A DNA stretch of 64,000 nt from Gp7-AA6 sp036001245 (GTDB taxonomy: Bacteria > Acidobacteriota > Thermoanaerobaculia > UBA5066 > Gp7-AA6): assembly GCA_036001245.1 (NCBI GenBank), contig DASYUL010000015.1, positions 22,579 to 86,578 on the forward strand, given 5' to 3'. The notes beneath the pieces are model-generated. The model saw nothing but the letters and a program-made list of their open reading frames with translations. It ran no database searches and was not told the origin of the DNA. Shown one piece after another: positions 49,285 through 57,034 of this stretch. Each line of letters starts with the position of its first letter. Position 1 is the stretch's first letter. The translations under genes and the position numbers were made by a program.

Positions 49285-52200
49285 TCAGTGAAAATCGTGG
49301 CTTGGGACTTCTTCGAGCTGACTGACCCCCCAGAACCTCTCCCCTTTCACCGACAGGGTTCCGTCCAGCTTCTGCAGCTTCCCTTCGACGACGAGCGTGC
49401 CGGATCCGACGATCACCGACCGGTACTTGCGAAAGAGGTCGGGACGCACGATCGCCTGACACATGCCGGTCTCGTCCTCGAGCGTCAGGAAGACGAATCC
49501 TTTCGCGGTCCCGGGCCGTTGGCGCACGATGACCGCGCCGCCCGCCCGGACGAACGCGCCGTGCGGCAGCCGCCAGAGCTCCGCGGCGGAATGAACTCCC
49601 TTGCGGCGGAAGTCGTCGCGCAGGTGCTCGACGAGATGCGGCCCGGTCGTCATCTGCGTGGCGTTGTAATCAGCCGCGGTCTCCTCCCGCGGCGTCATGT
49701 CGGTCAGCGGCGACGGATCGTCGGTCGCCATTCCGGCAAAGAGTGACCCCGATGGCCGCGCGACCTTCGCGACCTGCCACAGCGCGCCGCGGCGCGTGCG
49801 CCCGAACGTCGCGAGCGCGCCGGCGTACGCGAGCCTCACGAGCTCGTCTTCGCGAAGGACGCAACGCCGCGCGAGGTCGTCGGCACCGCGAAACGGCGCC
49901 GCGGCCTGCGCCGCCTCGATCCTCTTTCCGGTCGCCTCGCGCAGTCCCTGAATGAACCGGAGCCCCAGCCGCACCGCGCCTTCCTCCCATCGGCACTTCC
50001 AGCCCGACCGCGCGACGTCGACGGACAAGACGCGAGTCCCGTGCCGCTGCGCGTCCTTGACGAGCGTCGCCGGGTGGTAGAAGCCCATCGGCCACGTGTT
50101 CAGGATCGCGGCGTAGAACGCGGCGGGATGGTGGGCTTTCAGGTACGCGCTCGCGTACGCGATCAGCGCGAACGACGCCGCGTGCGACTCGGGAAACCCG
50201 TACAGCGCGAACGACGTGATCGACTTGACGATCTGCTCCTGCGCCGCCGGACCGATCCCGCGCTCCGCCATTCCGCTCCGGAGTTTTTCCTCGATCGCCG
50301 CCATCCGCTCCTGCGAGCGCTTGAACCCCATCGCGCGCCGCAGCTCCTCCGCCTCGCCGCCCGTGAAGCCCGCCGCGACCATCGCGATTCGGAGCAGCTG
50401 CTCCTGGAAGAGCGGCACGCCGAGCGTGCGCTTCAAGATCGGCTCCAGGCACGGATGCGGGTACTCGACGGGAGCGAGCCCGCGCCGGCGGTCGAAGAAG
50501 GGATGGACCATTCCGCCGACGATCGGCCCCGGACGGATGATCGCGACCTGAACGACGATGTCGTAGAACGTCTTCGGAGCGTGCCGCGGGAGAGACGCCA
50601 TCTGCGCGCGGCTCTCCACCTGGAAGAGGCCGACCGTGTCCGCCTTGTTCAGCATCTCGTAGACGGCGGGGTCGTCGTGCGGGAGATGCGCGAGGTCGAC
50701 CTCGACCTTCTCGTGCGTCGAGATCATCGGCAGCGCCTCTTCGAGCGCCGCGAGCATCCCGAGCCCGAGGAGGTCGACCTTCACCATCCCGAGGTCCGCG
50801 CAGTCGTCCTTGTCCCACTGGACGACGACGCGCCCCGGCATCGAGGCAGGCTCGAGCGGCACGACCTCGTCCAGCCGGCCCGCGGCGATCACCATCCCGC
50901 CGGAGTGCTGTCCGAGATGGCGCGGCCGGTTCTGGATCTCGAGCCAGAGGCGCATAAAGTGGCGCGAGCGCGGCTCCCGCGGATCGAGGCCCGCCGCAGC
51001 GACCTCTTTCGCGAGCTCCTCGATCGGCTCGCGGATCTCGCCGAAGTTCCAGCTCCCGAGCTGCTTCGAGAGCCGGTCGACCTGCTCGGGCGAGTAGCCG
51101 AGCGCCTTGCCGACCTCGCGTGCCGACATCCGGTCCCGGTACGTGATGACGTTCGCGGTCATGCCCGCGCCGCGGGCGCCGTACTTCTCGTAGACGTGCT
51201 GGATGACCTTCTCGCGCTGGTCGCCGGAAGGAAGATCGAGGTCGATGTCCGGCCACTCGCCGCGCTCTTCCGAGAGGAACCGCTCGAAGAGAAGCTCCAT
51301 TTTCACCGGATCGACCGCGGTGATCGAGAGCGCGTAGCACACCGCGCTGTTCGCCGCCGATCCGCGCCCCTGCACGAGGATTTTTTCCCGGGCGCAGAAC
51401 TGGACGACGTCCCAGACGATCAGGAAGTAGCCGGCGAGGTCGAGCTTCTCGATCAGATCGAGCTCCTTCGCGATCTGCGCCTGGGCTCGCGCGGTCAGCG
51501 GGCGAAAACGCGAGCGCGCGCCGTTCCACGCGATCTTGCGGAGATACGAGGAGGGCGTCTCTCCGGGCGGTAGCGGATAGTCGGGAAAGCGGTAGCCCAG
51601 GTCCGCGAGCGTGAAGTCGAGGTGCTGCGACAGCTCCCACGCGCCGTCGAGAGCGCGGGGAAGATCGGCGAAGAGCTCGGACATCTCGGCCGCGCCCTTG
51701 AAGTGCCGCTCGCGCTGCGCGGCGGAGAGCGCGCCGGCGCGATCGAGGTCGGTCTTGTGCCGAATCGCGGTCATCACGTCGTGCAGGTCCTTGTCGCGGG
51801 CGCGGGCGTACCGCACGCCGTTGGTCGCGACGAGCGGAAGATGAAGCCGTCCCGCGAGATCGGCGAGCGCGCGGTTGCCGTGCTCTTCGTCCCGGAGGCG
51901 ATGCCGCTGGAGCTCGACGTGGACGCGGCCGGGGAAGATCCCGGCGAGTCTTTCGAGGACTTCGCGCGCGGAGTCGGGGCGGTTCTCAGCAAGCGCGCGC
52001 CCGACGGGACTCTCCTCACCGCCCGTCAGACAATGGAGCCCCTCCGCGTGCGCGGCGACGTCGTCGAGGCAGATCCGCCCCTCCCCTTTCGCGCGGCCGA
52101 GCGCGCCGGAGGTAATGAGACGACAGAGATTCTTGTAGCCGGTCCGGTTCTCGACGAGGAGGGTGAGGCGGCTTCTTCTGTCATTCCGAGCGGAGCTCTC

Positions 52201-52590
52201 CCTGTCATTCCGAGCGGAGCGAGGAATCTTGTTCGTTTCGATGTGAGATCCCTCGCTGCGCTCGGGATGACCGTCTGCGACGGTCACTTCTGCGCCCACC
52301 AATGCCTTGATCCCGGCCTGCTGGGCGGCCTTGTAAAACCTGGGCGCGCCGTAGACGCCGTTGGTGTCGACGAGCGCGACCGCGGGGAGCCCACGGTTCG
52401 CGGCTTCCTCGATCAGGTCCTCCGGCAGCGACGACCCGTCGAGAAACGAAAAGGCAGATGCCGCGCGAAGCTCGGCATACGGGCGCGGCTCTCGGCGCGA
52501 CGCCGGCGGGCGCCACGCGCGCTGCCGGAGCTTCTCCTTGCGCGCGCCGGCCGCGACGATCCGGACGTCGGTGTTCTCGAAAGCCCCCAC
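49285..52590 (-). CDS. dnaE2: Error-prone DNA polymerase III alpha (DnaE2/ImuC) carrying an in-frame repeat
   Basis: 1101 residues. C-family polymerase of the mutagenesis type: PHP domain (from PYAELRAASAFSFLDG), PDIDLDLPSGDQREK with the catalytic Asp pair, QGRGSAANSAVCYAL, GMVKVDLLGLGML, FQEQLLRIAMVAAGF and a C-terminal OB domain (VIVRQRPGTAKGFVFLTLED). The PHP His-x-His is replaced by Leu-Arg-Ala, consistent with a non-catalytic PHP. Residues 107-140 (HPERSEGS...PRSARNDR) are encoded by an interspersed palindrome (52171-52275) in a loop of the PHP domain, in frame. It would do lesion bypass with ImuA/ImuB, which are not in the window. GTG 52590. Confidence 0.93.
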   Translation of the reverse strand: MGAFENTDVRIVAAGARKEKLRQRAWRPPASRREPRPYAELRAASAFSFLDGSSLPEDLIEEAANRGLPAVALVDTNGVYGAPRFYKAAQQAGIKALVGAEVTVADGHPERSEGSHIETNKIPRSARNDRESSARNDRRSRLTLLVENRTGYKNLCRLITSGALGRAKGEGRICLDDVAAHAEGLHCLTGGEESPVGRALAENRPDSAREVLERLAGIFPGRVHVELQRHRLRDEEHGNRALADLAGRLHLPLVATNGVRYARARDKDLHDVMTAIRHKTDLDRAGALSAAQRERHFKGAAEMSELFADLPRALDGAWELSQHLDFTLADLGYRFPDYPLPPGETPSSYLRKIAWNGARSRFRPLTARAQAQIAKELDLIEKLDLAGYFLIVWDVVQFCAREKILVQGRGSAANSAVCYALSITAVDPVKMELLFERFLSEERGEWPDIDLDLPSGDQREKVIQHVYEKYGARGAGMTANVITYRDRMSAREVGKALGYSPEQVDRLSKQLGSWNFGEIREPIEELAKEVAAAGLDPREPRSRHFMRLWLEIQNRPRHLGQHSGGMVIAAGRLDEVVPLEPASMPGRVVVQWDKDDCADLGMVKVDLLGLGMLAALEEALPMISTHEKVEVDLAHLPHDDPAVYEMLNKADTVGLFQVESRAQMASLPRHAPKTFYDIVVQVAIIRPGPIVGGMVHPFFDRRRGLAPVEYPHPCLEPILKRTLGVPLFQEQLLRIAMVAAGFTGGEAEELRRAMGFKRSQERMAAIEEKLRSGMAERGIGPAAQEQIVKSITSFALYGFPESHAASFALIAYASAYLKAHHPAAFYAAILNTWPMGFYHPATLVKDAQRHGTRVLSVDVARSGWKCRWEEGAVRLGLRFIQGLREATGKRIEAAQAAAPFRGADDLARRCVLREDELVRLAYAGALATFGRTRRGALWQVAKVARPSGSLFAGMATDDPSPLTDMTPREETAADYNATQMTTGPHLVEHLRDDFRRKGVHSAAELWRLPHGAFVRAGGAVIVRQRPGTAKGFVFLTLEDETGMCQAIVRPDLFRKYRSVIVGSGTLVVEGKLQKLDGTLSVKGERFWGVSQLEEVPSHDFH
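52179..52271. repeat. TGTCATTCCGAG-type palindromic repeat, copy 3, inside dnaE2
   Basis: Contains the left arm TGTCATTCCGAGCGGAGC twice in tandem (52179 and 52203) and the facing arm GCTCGGGATGACCG (ending 52271). Read in the dnaE2 frame it gives HPERSEGS at one end and two ARNDR units at the other. Confidence 0.88.
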
Positions 52591-52633
52591 GCCCTGAACT
52601 CTAGGCGTAAGGAAGGCGTAAATCAACCGGGGT

Positions 52634-52660
52634 GGGGCCAGGTCTCCACTTGCCACTTTG
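52634..52660. repeat. GGGGTCAGGT-type repeat, copy 3 (single arm)
   Basis: GGGGCCAGGTCTCCACTTGC followed by CACTTTG resembles one side of the element at 54242-54264. Lies between the MOSC remnant and dnaE2. Confidence 0.6.
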
Positions 52661-52689
52661 AGGCTTAAGTTACTGGAGTGTCGCGGCTT

Positions 52690-52993
52690 CTGGTTAAACG
52701 ATCCGGACCAGGCCCCCCCGGCGCGCACGACCGCGCCGACGAGCGAGTTATGCCGTGCTGCGGTCCGCAGGATCCCGGGGTCCGCCGGCAGATCTTCGAA
52801 CGCGAGCGTCGTCATGACGCACCGCGGGCACGGGTCCGTTACGGCGAGCCGCACGGGCGTCGACGAGCGCGTATGCGCGGTCGCCCGCGAGCCCGCGCGG
52901 CGTGACCTCGCAGGATTCGATCTCTTCGCCCAGAATGGACCTGACCGGATAGCGCCACAGCGACCGGACGGATCCCTCGGGGAGCGTCGTCAT
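52690..52993 (-). pseudogene. MOSC-domain protein remnant with an internal deletion
   Basis: From ATG 52993 the product starts as a MOSC N-terminal barrel (SVRSLWRYPVRSILGEEIES, then GLAGDRAYALVDA) and the frame then breaks near 52850. In another frame the sequence resumes with the C-terminal MOSC piece DPCPRCVMTTLAFEDLPADP and GILRTAARHN. Intact relatives have about 100 to 150 residues between these, and the end after RHNSL is also lost. The ATG overlaps the cupin stop (ATGA), showing it was once coupled. MOSC proteins handle molybdenum cofactor sulfur; this copy cannot. Confidence 0.75.
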
Positions 52994-53313
52994 CGGGGGT
53001 TCTCGTTCTGGGGCGAGCAGAAGATCGCCCACAGAGTGAGGTCGTCGCCGAATTCCTCGAAGCGGTGCGGCACGTTCTCCGGAACGAACAGGACGTCGCC
53101 CGGCCCGAACTCGTGCCGATCCGGCCCGTTGATGAACCAGCCCGTCCCCGCCATCACGACGTAAACCTCGTCCCGCGTGTGCGGCGTCTGCGGGTCGGTC
53201 CCGCGCGGCGCGTAGATCTCGACGGTGAGCGACCCGTAGTCGATCACGCTCGCATAGCGTTCCCCGGCGGGGCCGGGCAGCCGGGCGAGAGCCTCCGCGA
53301 GCGTGACACGCAC
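52990..53313 (-). CDS. Cupin-domain protein
   Basis: 107 residues, one conserved-barrel cupin. Metal-binding histidines are in TPHTRDEVYVVMAG and the second motif PGDVLFVPENVPHRFEEF. It is the small stand-alone type seen in dioxygenase-like or binding proteins; substrate unknown. ATG-like start at 53313 reads MRVTLAEALARLPG. Its stop overlaps the MOSC remnant start. It lies nine bases after the NIPSNAP-like gene, all in one leftward group. Confidence 0.88.
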   Translation of the reverse strand: MRVTLAEALARLPGPAGERYASVIDYGSLTVEIYAPRGTDPQTPHTRDEVYVVMAGTGWFINGPDRHEFGPGDVLFVPENVPHRFEEFGDDLTLWAIFCSPQNENPR

Positions 53314-53322
53314 GACGTCTCC

Positions 53323-53622
53323 CTACTCGACCAGCGTGAAGATTTCGCGATACCCGCTGTCGACCAGCGGCACGAACTTCTGGTACCAGACCTTCCACTC
53401 GTCCGCGCCGGTCTCGCTCTGCATTTCACGCTCCATATCGGAGAGCGACGGGTACTGGTCCTCCAGGACGAGCGTGTAGAAAGGACCGACGAGATCGGTC
53501 ATCGCCCGCATCGTCCCGCCCGAACCGGTTCTCTGCGCGATCTCACGCCCCTCCTTCCACAAGGCAAGCGCGTCCTTCGCCTTTCCGAACTTCAACCGAA
53601 ACACGTTCCGAACCAGGATCAT
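53323..53622 (-). CDS. NIPSNAP-like dimeric alpha/beta-barrel protein
   Basis: 99 residues: a beta strand (LVRNVFRLKFGKA), a helix (KDALALWKEGREIAQR), and a second similar half (YTLVLEDQYPSLSDMEREM, then WYQKFVPLVDSGYREIFTL). This ferredoxin-like dimer fold is that of NIPSNAP/EthD small proteins. No catalytic residue is evident. Function unknown. Part of the leftward DinB-NIPSNAP-cupin set. Confidence 0.65.
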   Translation of the reverse strand: MILVRNVFRLKFGKAKDALALWKEGREIAQRTGSGGTMRAMTDLVGPFYTLVLEDQYPSLSDMEREMQSETGADEWKVWYQKFVPLVDSGYREIFTLVE

Positions 53623-53646
53623 CGAAAACCTCCGTTGGTCGGCGGA

Positions 53647-54213
53647 TCACGCCCGGTAGGGCGCCCCCGCCTTGGTTACGTCGAACTCCTTCGACTTGCC
53701 GCGCGGGATCGACAGCGTCCGCCAGCGGTCGCCCGCGAAGTGCTTCGCGAGAAAGACGATCTGGCCGATGTGCGACGCGTAGTGCGTGAGCTGGCGGTTG
53801 ATCGCCTGAACGACGGTGTGCGGCTCACCGCGGATCATGACCGTCCTCTGGAGGTCGTCGCTTCCGAGCGGCTCGAGCGCCTGGAAGAGCGTCCGCCAGC
53901 CCTCTTCCCACCGCGCGACGATGCTCTCCCGCGAATCGTTCGCGGCCCTTTCGAACTCCGTGTCGCGGTTGCGGTCCGCCTTCTCGCCGTCGGTCGTCAG
54001 GAAATCCGTCCACCGCGAGCGCAGGTTGCCGGAAATGTGCTTCATGACGAGCGCGATCGAGTTGGACTCGGGGTCGAGCTGCCGGAAGAAGTCCTCGTCG
54101 GTGACTTGCTTGACCGCCTTGTCGCCGAACGCCTTGTACTTGCGAAGCTCGGCGATTGCGTCGTCGAGGTAGTGCCGGGCGAGACTGTCGCGGGTCAGGC
54201 CTTCATTTGCCAC
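53647..54213 (-). CDS. DinB/DUF1572-type metal-binding protein starting inside a repeat
   Basis: 188 residues, four-helix DinB-like fold: ALVMKHISGNLRSRWTDF with the first His, and INRQLTHYASHIGQIVFLAKHF with the other two. This is the DUF1572 group, related to bacillithiol transferases and other DinB proteins. I start at GTG 54213 because GGGAGG is seven bases upstream. The start codon and the next seven codons lie in a copy of the GGGGTCAGG element (54192-54212), so the N-terminus VANEGLTR is repeat-derived; the native start may have been lost. Confidence 0.8.
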   Translation of the reverse strand: MANEGLTRDSLARHYLDDAIAELRKYKAFGDKAVKQVTDEDFFRQLDPESNSIALVMKHISGNLRSRWTDFLTTDGEKADRNRDTEFERAANDSRESIVARWEEGWRTLFQALEPLGSDDLQRTVMIRGEPHTVVQAINRQLTHYASHIGQIVFLAKHFAGDRWRTLSIPRGKSKEFDVTKAGAPYRA

Positions 54214-54305
54214 TCGAACGCCTCCCAATTTTGGCCTTTTTGGGGGTCAGGCCTCCATTTGCCATTGACACATCTCCCCGATTCGTACTCTGGAGACCTG
54301 ACCCC
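54192..54305. repeat. GGGGTCAGGCCTCCATTTGCCA repeat pair plus facing arm
   Basis: Two direct copies of GGTCAGGCCTYCATTTGCCA (54193-54212 and 54245-54264) and one inverted GGAGACCTGACCCC (54292-54305) lie in 114 bases between msrA and the DinB gene. The left copy overlaps the DinB start. Confidence 0.8.
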
Positions 54306-54307
54306 AT

Positions 54308-54781
54308 TCAGATCTTGCAGTGCGCGAGGCCGCGCTTCTCGAGATAGCGCTGGTGATAGTCCTCGGCGCGCCAGAACGGCTTCTCCGGGACGATCTCGGT
54401 GACGATCGGGCGGCGAAACTTCCCGCTCATCTCCTGGCGATTCTTGGATTCTGAAGCCACTCTCTCTTGCTCGGCATCGTGGAAGAAAATCGCCGAGCGG
54501 TACTGCGTCCCGACGTCGGGCCCCTGGCGGTTCTTCGTCGTCGGATCGTGGTTCTCCCAGAAAACGTCGAGGAGCTTCTCGTACGACACCTTCGACGGAT
54601 CGAACTCAACCTCGACCGCCTCCGCGTGGCCGGTCCGGTCGGTGCAGACGTCTTCGTACGTCGGGTTCGCGAGGCTGCCCCCCGTGTACCCGACCGCCGT
54701 ATCGATCACCCCCGGCACCTGTCGGAATGCCGCCTCGACCCCCCAGAAACATCCCGCCGCGAACGTTGCTCTCTCGGACAT
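54308..54781 (-). CDS. msrA: Peptide methionine sulfoxide reductase A
   Basis: 157 residues, full-length minimal MsrA. Catalytic AGCFWGVEAAFR (Cys11), then GYTGGSLANPTYEDVC, GHAEAVEVEFDP, FWENHDPTTKNRQGPDVGTQ and the resolving-type region EDYHQRYLEKRGLAHCK near the C-terminus. Repairs methionine-S-sulfoxide in proteins using thioredoxin. Cytoplasmic; ATG 54781. Three bases separate its stop from the repeat cluster. Confidence 0.96.
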   Translation of the reverse strand: MSERATFAAGCFWGVEAAFRQVPGVIDTAVGYTGGSLANPTYEDVCTDRTGHAEAVEVEFDPSKVSYEKLLDVFWENHDPTTKNRQGPDVGTQYRSAIFFHDAEQERVASESKNRQEMSGKFRRPIVTEIVPEKPFWRAEDYHQRYLEKRGLAHCKI

Positions 54782-54811
54782 GGTTTTCTCCTCGACCCCG
54801 AAATAGTCGTT

Positions 54812-55240
54812 TCAGCGCGAACCGGTTTCATTTCCAATCGCGCGAAAGTATTCCACCACGTTCGGCTTCGCGTAGAAATACCACCCGCACAGGGCCATCA
54901 AGACCGCCGGCTCGATGAGAGCCCGGACGACCGTGGACGGCGGAATGTCCCCTCGAAGCCCGCTCACGACAGCCGCGAGCGCGAGGGTGGTGCACAGAAG
55001 CATGACGAGGTGTCGGACCCAGGGCTTCCGGCGTCGTATTCCGAACGCAATCGCCGCCGCGAAAACGGACACGACTGGAAGGATCGGCGAGATGCGCCAC
55101 CACGCTTCGCGAGCGACTGTCTGACCCGCGATCATGTACGGAAGCAGCCCCGCCGCAGTCAAAACGAATGCGGCGGCCAGAGCGAACGACAGCATGAGCG
55201 CGAACCAGTACCCGACGCGCATGGCGGCCGGTGTGGTCAT
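54812..55240 (-). CDS. Four-helix membrane protein of unknown function
   Basis: 142 residues with four membrane helices: YWFALMLSFALAAAFVLTAA, ISPILPVVSVFAAAIAFGI, LVMLLCTTLALAAVVSG and LIEPAVLMALCGWYFYAK. C-terminal KPNVVEYFRAIG is soluble. I do not recognise the family. Start ATG 55240 (a GTG lies one codon before). The metallo-beta-lactamase remnant ends exactly at this start. Confidence 0.68.
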   Translation of the reverse strand: MTTPAAMRVGYWFALMLSFALAAAFVLTAAGLLPYMIAGQTVAREAWWRISPILPVVSVFAAAIAFGIRRRKPWVRHLVMLLCTTLALAAVVSGLRGDIPPSTVVRALIEPAVLMALCGWYFYAKPNVVEYFRAIGNETGSR

Positions 55241-55243
55241 CAC

Positions 55244-55547
55244 ACTTCGGTCAGCGCAGCCGAGCCGACGGTCGCTCCGCGGCGCGCGAACCAGCCGCGC
55301 CGAGAGCGTGGTCGGTGTGATGGTGCGTCAGCACGACGAAGCGGACGGGGAGCGACGTCTTCTCCCGGAGCGCGTCCTCCACGAGCTTTGCGAGCGCCGG
55401 CGCGATGAACGGATCGACGACGAGCACGGAGTCGCGGCCGACCACGGCCGTGCAGTTCGCGCCGTAGCTCGTCTCGATCCGATCCTCTCCGAGCGTCCAG
55501 ACCCAGACGTTGTCCCGGACCCGTGTCTCGCGGAGGATCGGGATCAC
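55244..55547 (-). pseudogene. Truncated metallo-beta-lactamase-fold hydrolase
   Basis: From a GTG at 55547 (overlapping the hemerythrin stop, GTGA) the first 85 residues are a normal MBL N-terminus with YGANCTAVVGRDSVLVVDPF and the metal motif THHHTDH. After HALGAA the frame shifts: continuing in another frame gives RGWFARRGATVG, the expected next segment, and then a stop at the following gene. About 200 residues, including the other metal ligands, are missing. So it is a broken, C-truncated gene. Confidence 0.78.
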
Positions 55548-56239
55548 GGGGTGAATTTTGCCAGCTCGTAGATCCCGAGACGCTTCTCGATCGCGGCCAC
55601 GTTCTCGACGATCTTCTCGAAACCGTCCTGTCCGAAGAGCGCGCGCTCCTTCTTCTCGAATTCCTCTCCCAGAGCGGCGTATTCGTGTGGAGAGACGATC
55701 CGGCGGATCGCCGGAAAGAGGACCGTATCCTCTCGCGCCTCGTGTGGCCGGTACATCACGACGAACTTTCGCAGCGCCGCGTCGAGACGGGCACGCTCGG
55801 TGGCGCTGGAAAGCCTGCCTCCCGCGAGGTGCAGGATCTCCTCGGTGAGACGGCGACCGGCACGATGCTGATCTCGCAGGACCTTCACCAGCTCGACCTC
55901 ACGATGCGCCTTCTCGAAACGGGGAAACAGGTCATCCTCCTCGAGCTTCTCGTGGTAGTCCTCGATGAAGCGGCGGATGATGCCGGCGGCGTCTGTGAGC
56001 AACGCGGGTACGAGATCGGGCCGAGAGCTCGACAAGCGACGCCGGAACTCGTCGTACACGAGCAGGACCCGGTTCAGCACGCCGTGCTCGCGCATCAGAT
56101 CTTCCGCCGGGGCGACCTCCTCGCTGCCCTCCTCTTCGGCACGATGCGACGACCCCGCTCCCGTGAGAGCGAGTCCGGCTCCGGCGAACGTGACTCTTCG
56201 CAGGACATCCCGCCGATTGCTATCCGTCGTCTCGGTCAT
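55544..56239 (-). CDS. Hemerythrin-domain protein with a possible Tat signal
   Basis: 231 residues. The N-terminus NRRDVLRRVTFAGAGLALTG has a twin-arginine and a hydrophobic run, suggesting Tat export. The HHE cation-binding part shows DLMREHGVLNRVL, DYHEKLEEDDLFPRF, LRDQHRAGRRL and FVVMYRPHEAREDTVLFP, with the histidines and glutamates that hold a di-iron centre. These proteins sense or handle oxygen, nitric oxide or iron. ATG 56239; its stop overlaps the MBL remnant. Confidence 0.88.
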   Translation of the reverse strand: MTETTDSNRRDVLRRVTFAGAGLALTGAGSSHRAEEEGSEEVAPAEDLMREHGVLNRVLLVYDEFRRRLSSSRPDLVPALLTDAAGIIRRFIEDYHEKLEEDDLFPRFEKAHREVELVKVLRDQHRAGRRLTEEILHLAGGRLSSATERARLDAALRKFVVMYRPHEAREDTVLFPAIRRIVSPHEYAALGEEFEKKERALFGQDGFEKIVENVAAIEKRLGIYELAKFTP

Positions 56240-56248
56240 AGTTCCACC

Positions 56249-57007
56249 TCACTCTTTCAATAAGCGGCCCGCCCGAATCGCGAGCGGCCAGCGGATCCGC
56301 CGCGGCACGGCGGCATCTCCCCAGTGAGGCCGCAGCTCTTCGGCGAGCGTGGCGACCGGATCGAATCCCCGCTCGGCGCGGAAGCGCGTCACGGCCGACC
56401 ACGTGCCGACGTACCCGAGAAACGCCGCCAGGGGCCACTCGGCCTCCATGGCGATTTCCGGTGCCGCGATCTCGTCGAAGGGAAACTCGAGCGTGCGATA
56501 CCCCGCATCGACGAGCGCGCGCTCGGGAGGCCAGTACGGGCCGACCGTTTCCGAATAGAAGCGACGCAGCGCGGCGTCGGCGCGCGGATCCCCGAGGAAC
56601 GAGTGGCCGTACGTCCAGGCCGCAACGACACCGTCTGGACGGAGCACCCGTCGCGCCTCGGCGTAGAAGGCCGGCCGATCGAACCAGTGCAGCGCCTGTC
56701 CCACCGCGACGAGGTCGGCGGAATCTGACGCGAGCCCGCTCGACTCCGCCGGCGCGACACGGTACTCGACGCGCCCGTGCGCGACCGCGGCCGCGATCTG
56801 CGCCTCGCTCGCGTCGGTGGCGATCACGCGGTCGAAACGATCCGCGAGGCCGACGGCGGCCTGGCCGCTTCCGGTCGCGCAGTCCCAGGCGAGCTTCCGC
56901 CCGGCAGGAAGCTCCGCGAGCCACGCGAAGAGCCGATCCGGATAGCGCGGCCGGTGCTCCGCGTACGCGCCGGCGACGCCTGAGAAGTGGTCGGGAAACG
57001 AGGACAT
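56249..57007 (-). CDS. Class I SAM-dependent methyltransferase
   Basis: 252 residues of the Methyltransf_11/25 kind. SAM-binding motif I is WDCATGSGQAAVGLA, followed by RVIATDASEAQI (motif II), ADLVAVGQALHWFD and ARRVLRPDGVVAAWTYG (motif post-III). The starting FSGVAGAYAEHRPRYP is the family's usual N-terminal Tyr-rich start. Substrate unknown; similar to small-molecule methyltransferases. Divergent from the MASE1 kinase with 27 bases between starts. Confidence 0.9.
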   Translation of the reverse strand: MSSFPDHFSGVAGAYAEHRPRYPDRLFAWLAELPAGRKLAWDCATGSGQAAVGLADRFDRVIATDASEAQIAAAVAHGRVEYRVAPAESSGLASDSADLVAVGQALHWFDRPAFYAEARRVLRPDGVVAAWTYGHSFLGDPRADAALRRFYSETVGPYWPPERALVDAGYRTLEFPFDEIAAPEIAMEAEWPLAAFLGYVGTWSAVTRFRAERGFDPVATLAEELRPHWGDAAVPRRIRWPLAIRAGRLLKE

Positions 57008-57034
57008 TCGGCGCAGACTAGACTAGTTGCACTC

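Noticed and set aside
47850..49325. A 491-codon plus-strand frame
   Set aside because: Antisense to the DUF5916 gene with the same low-complexity Arg/Asp composition; no start context or domain.
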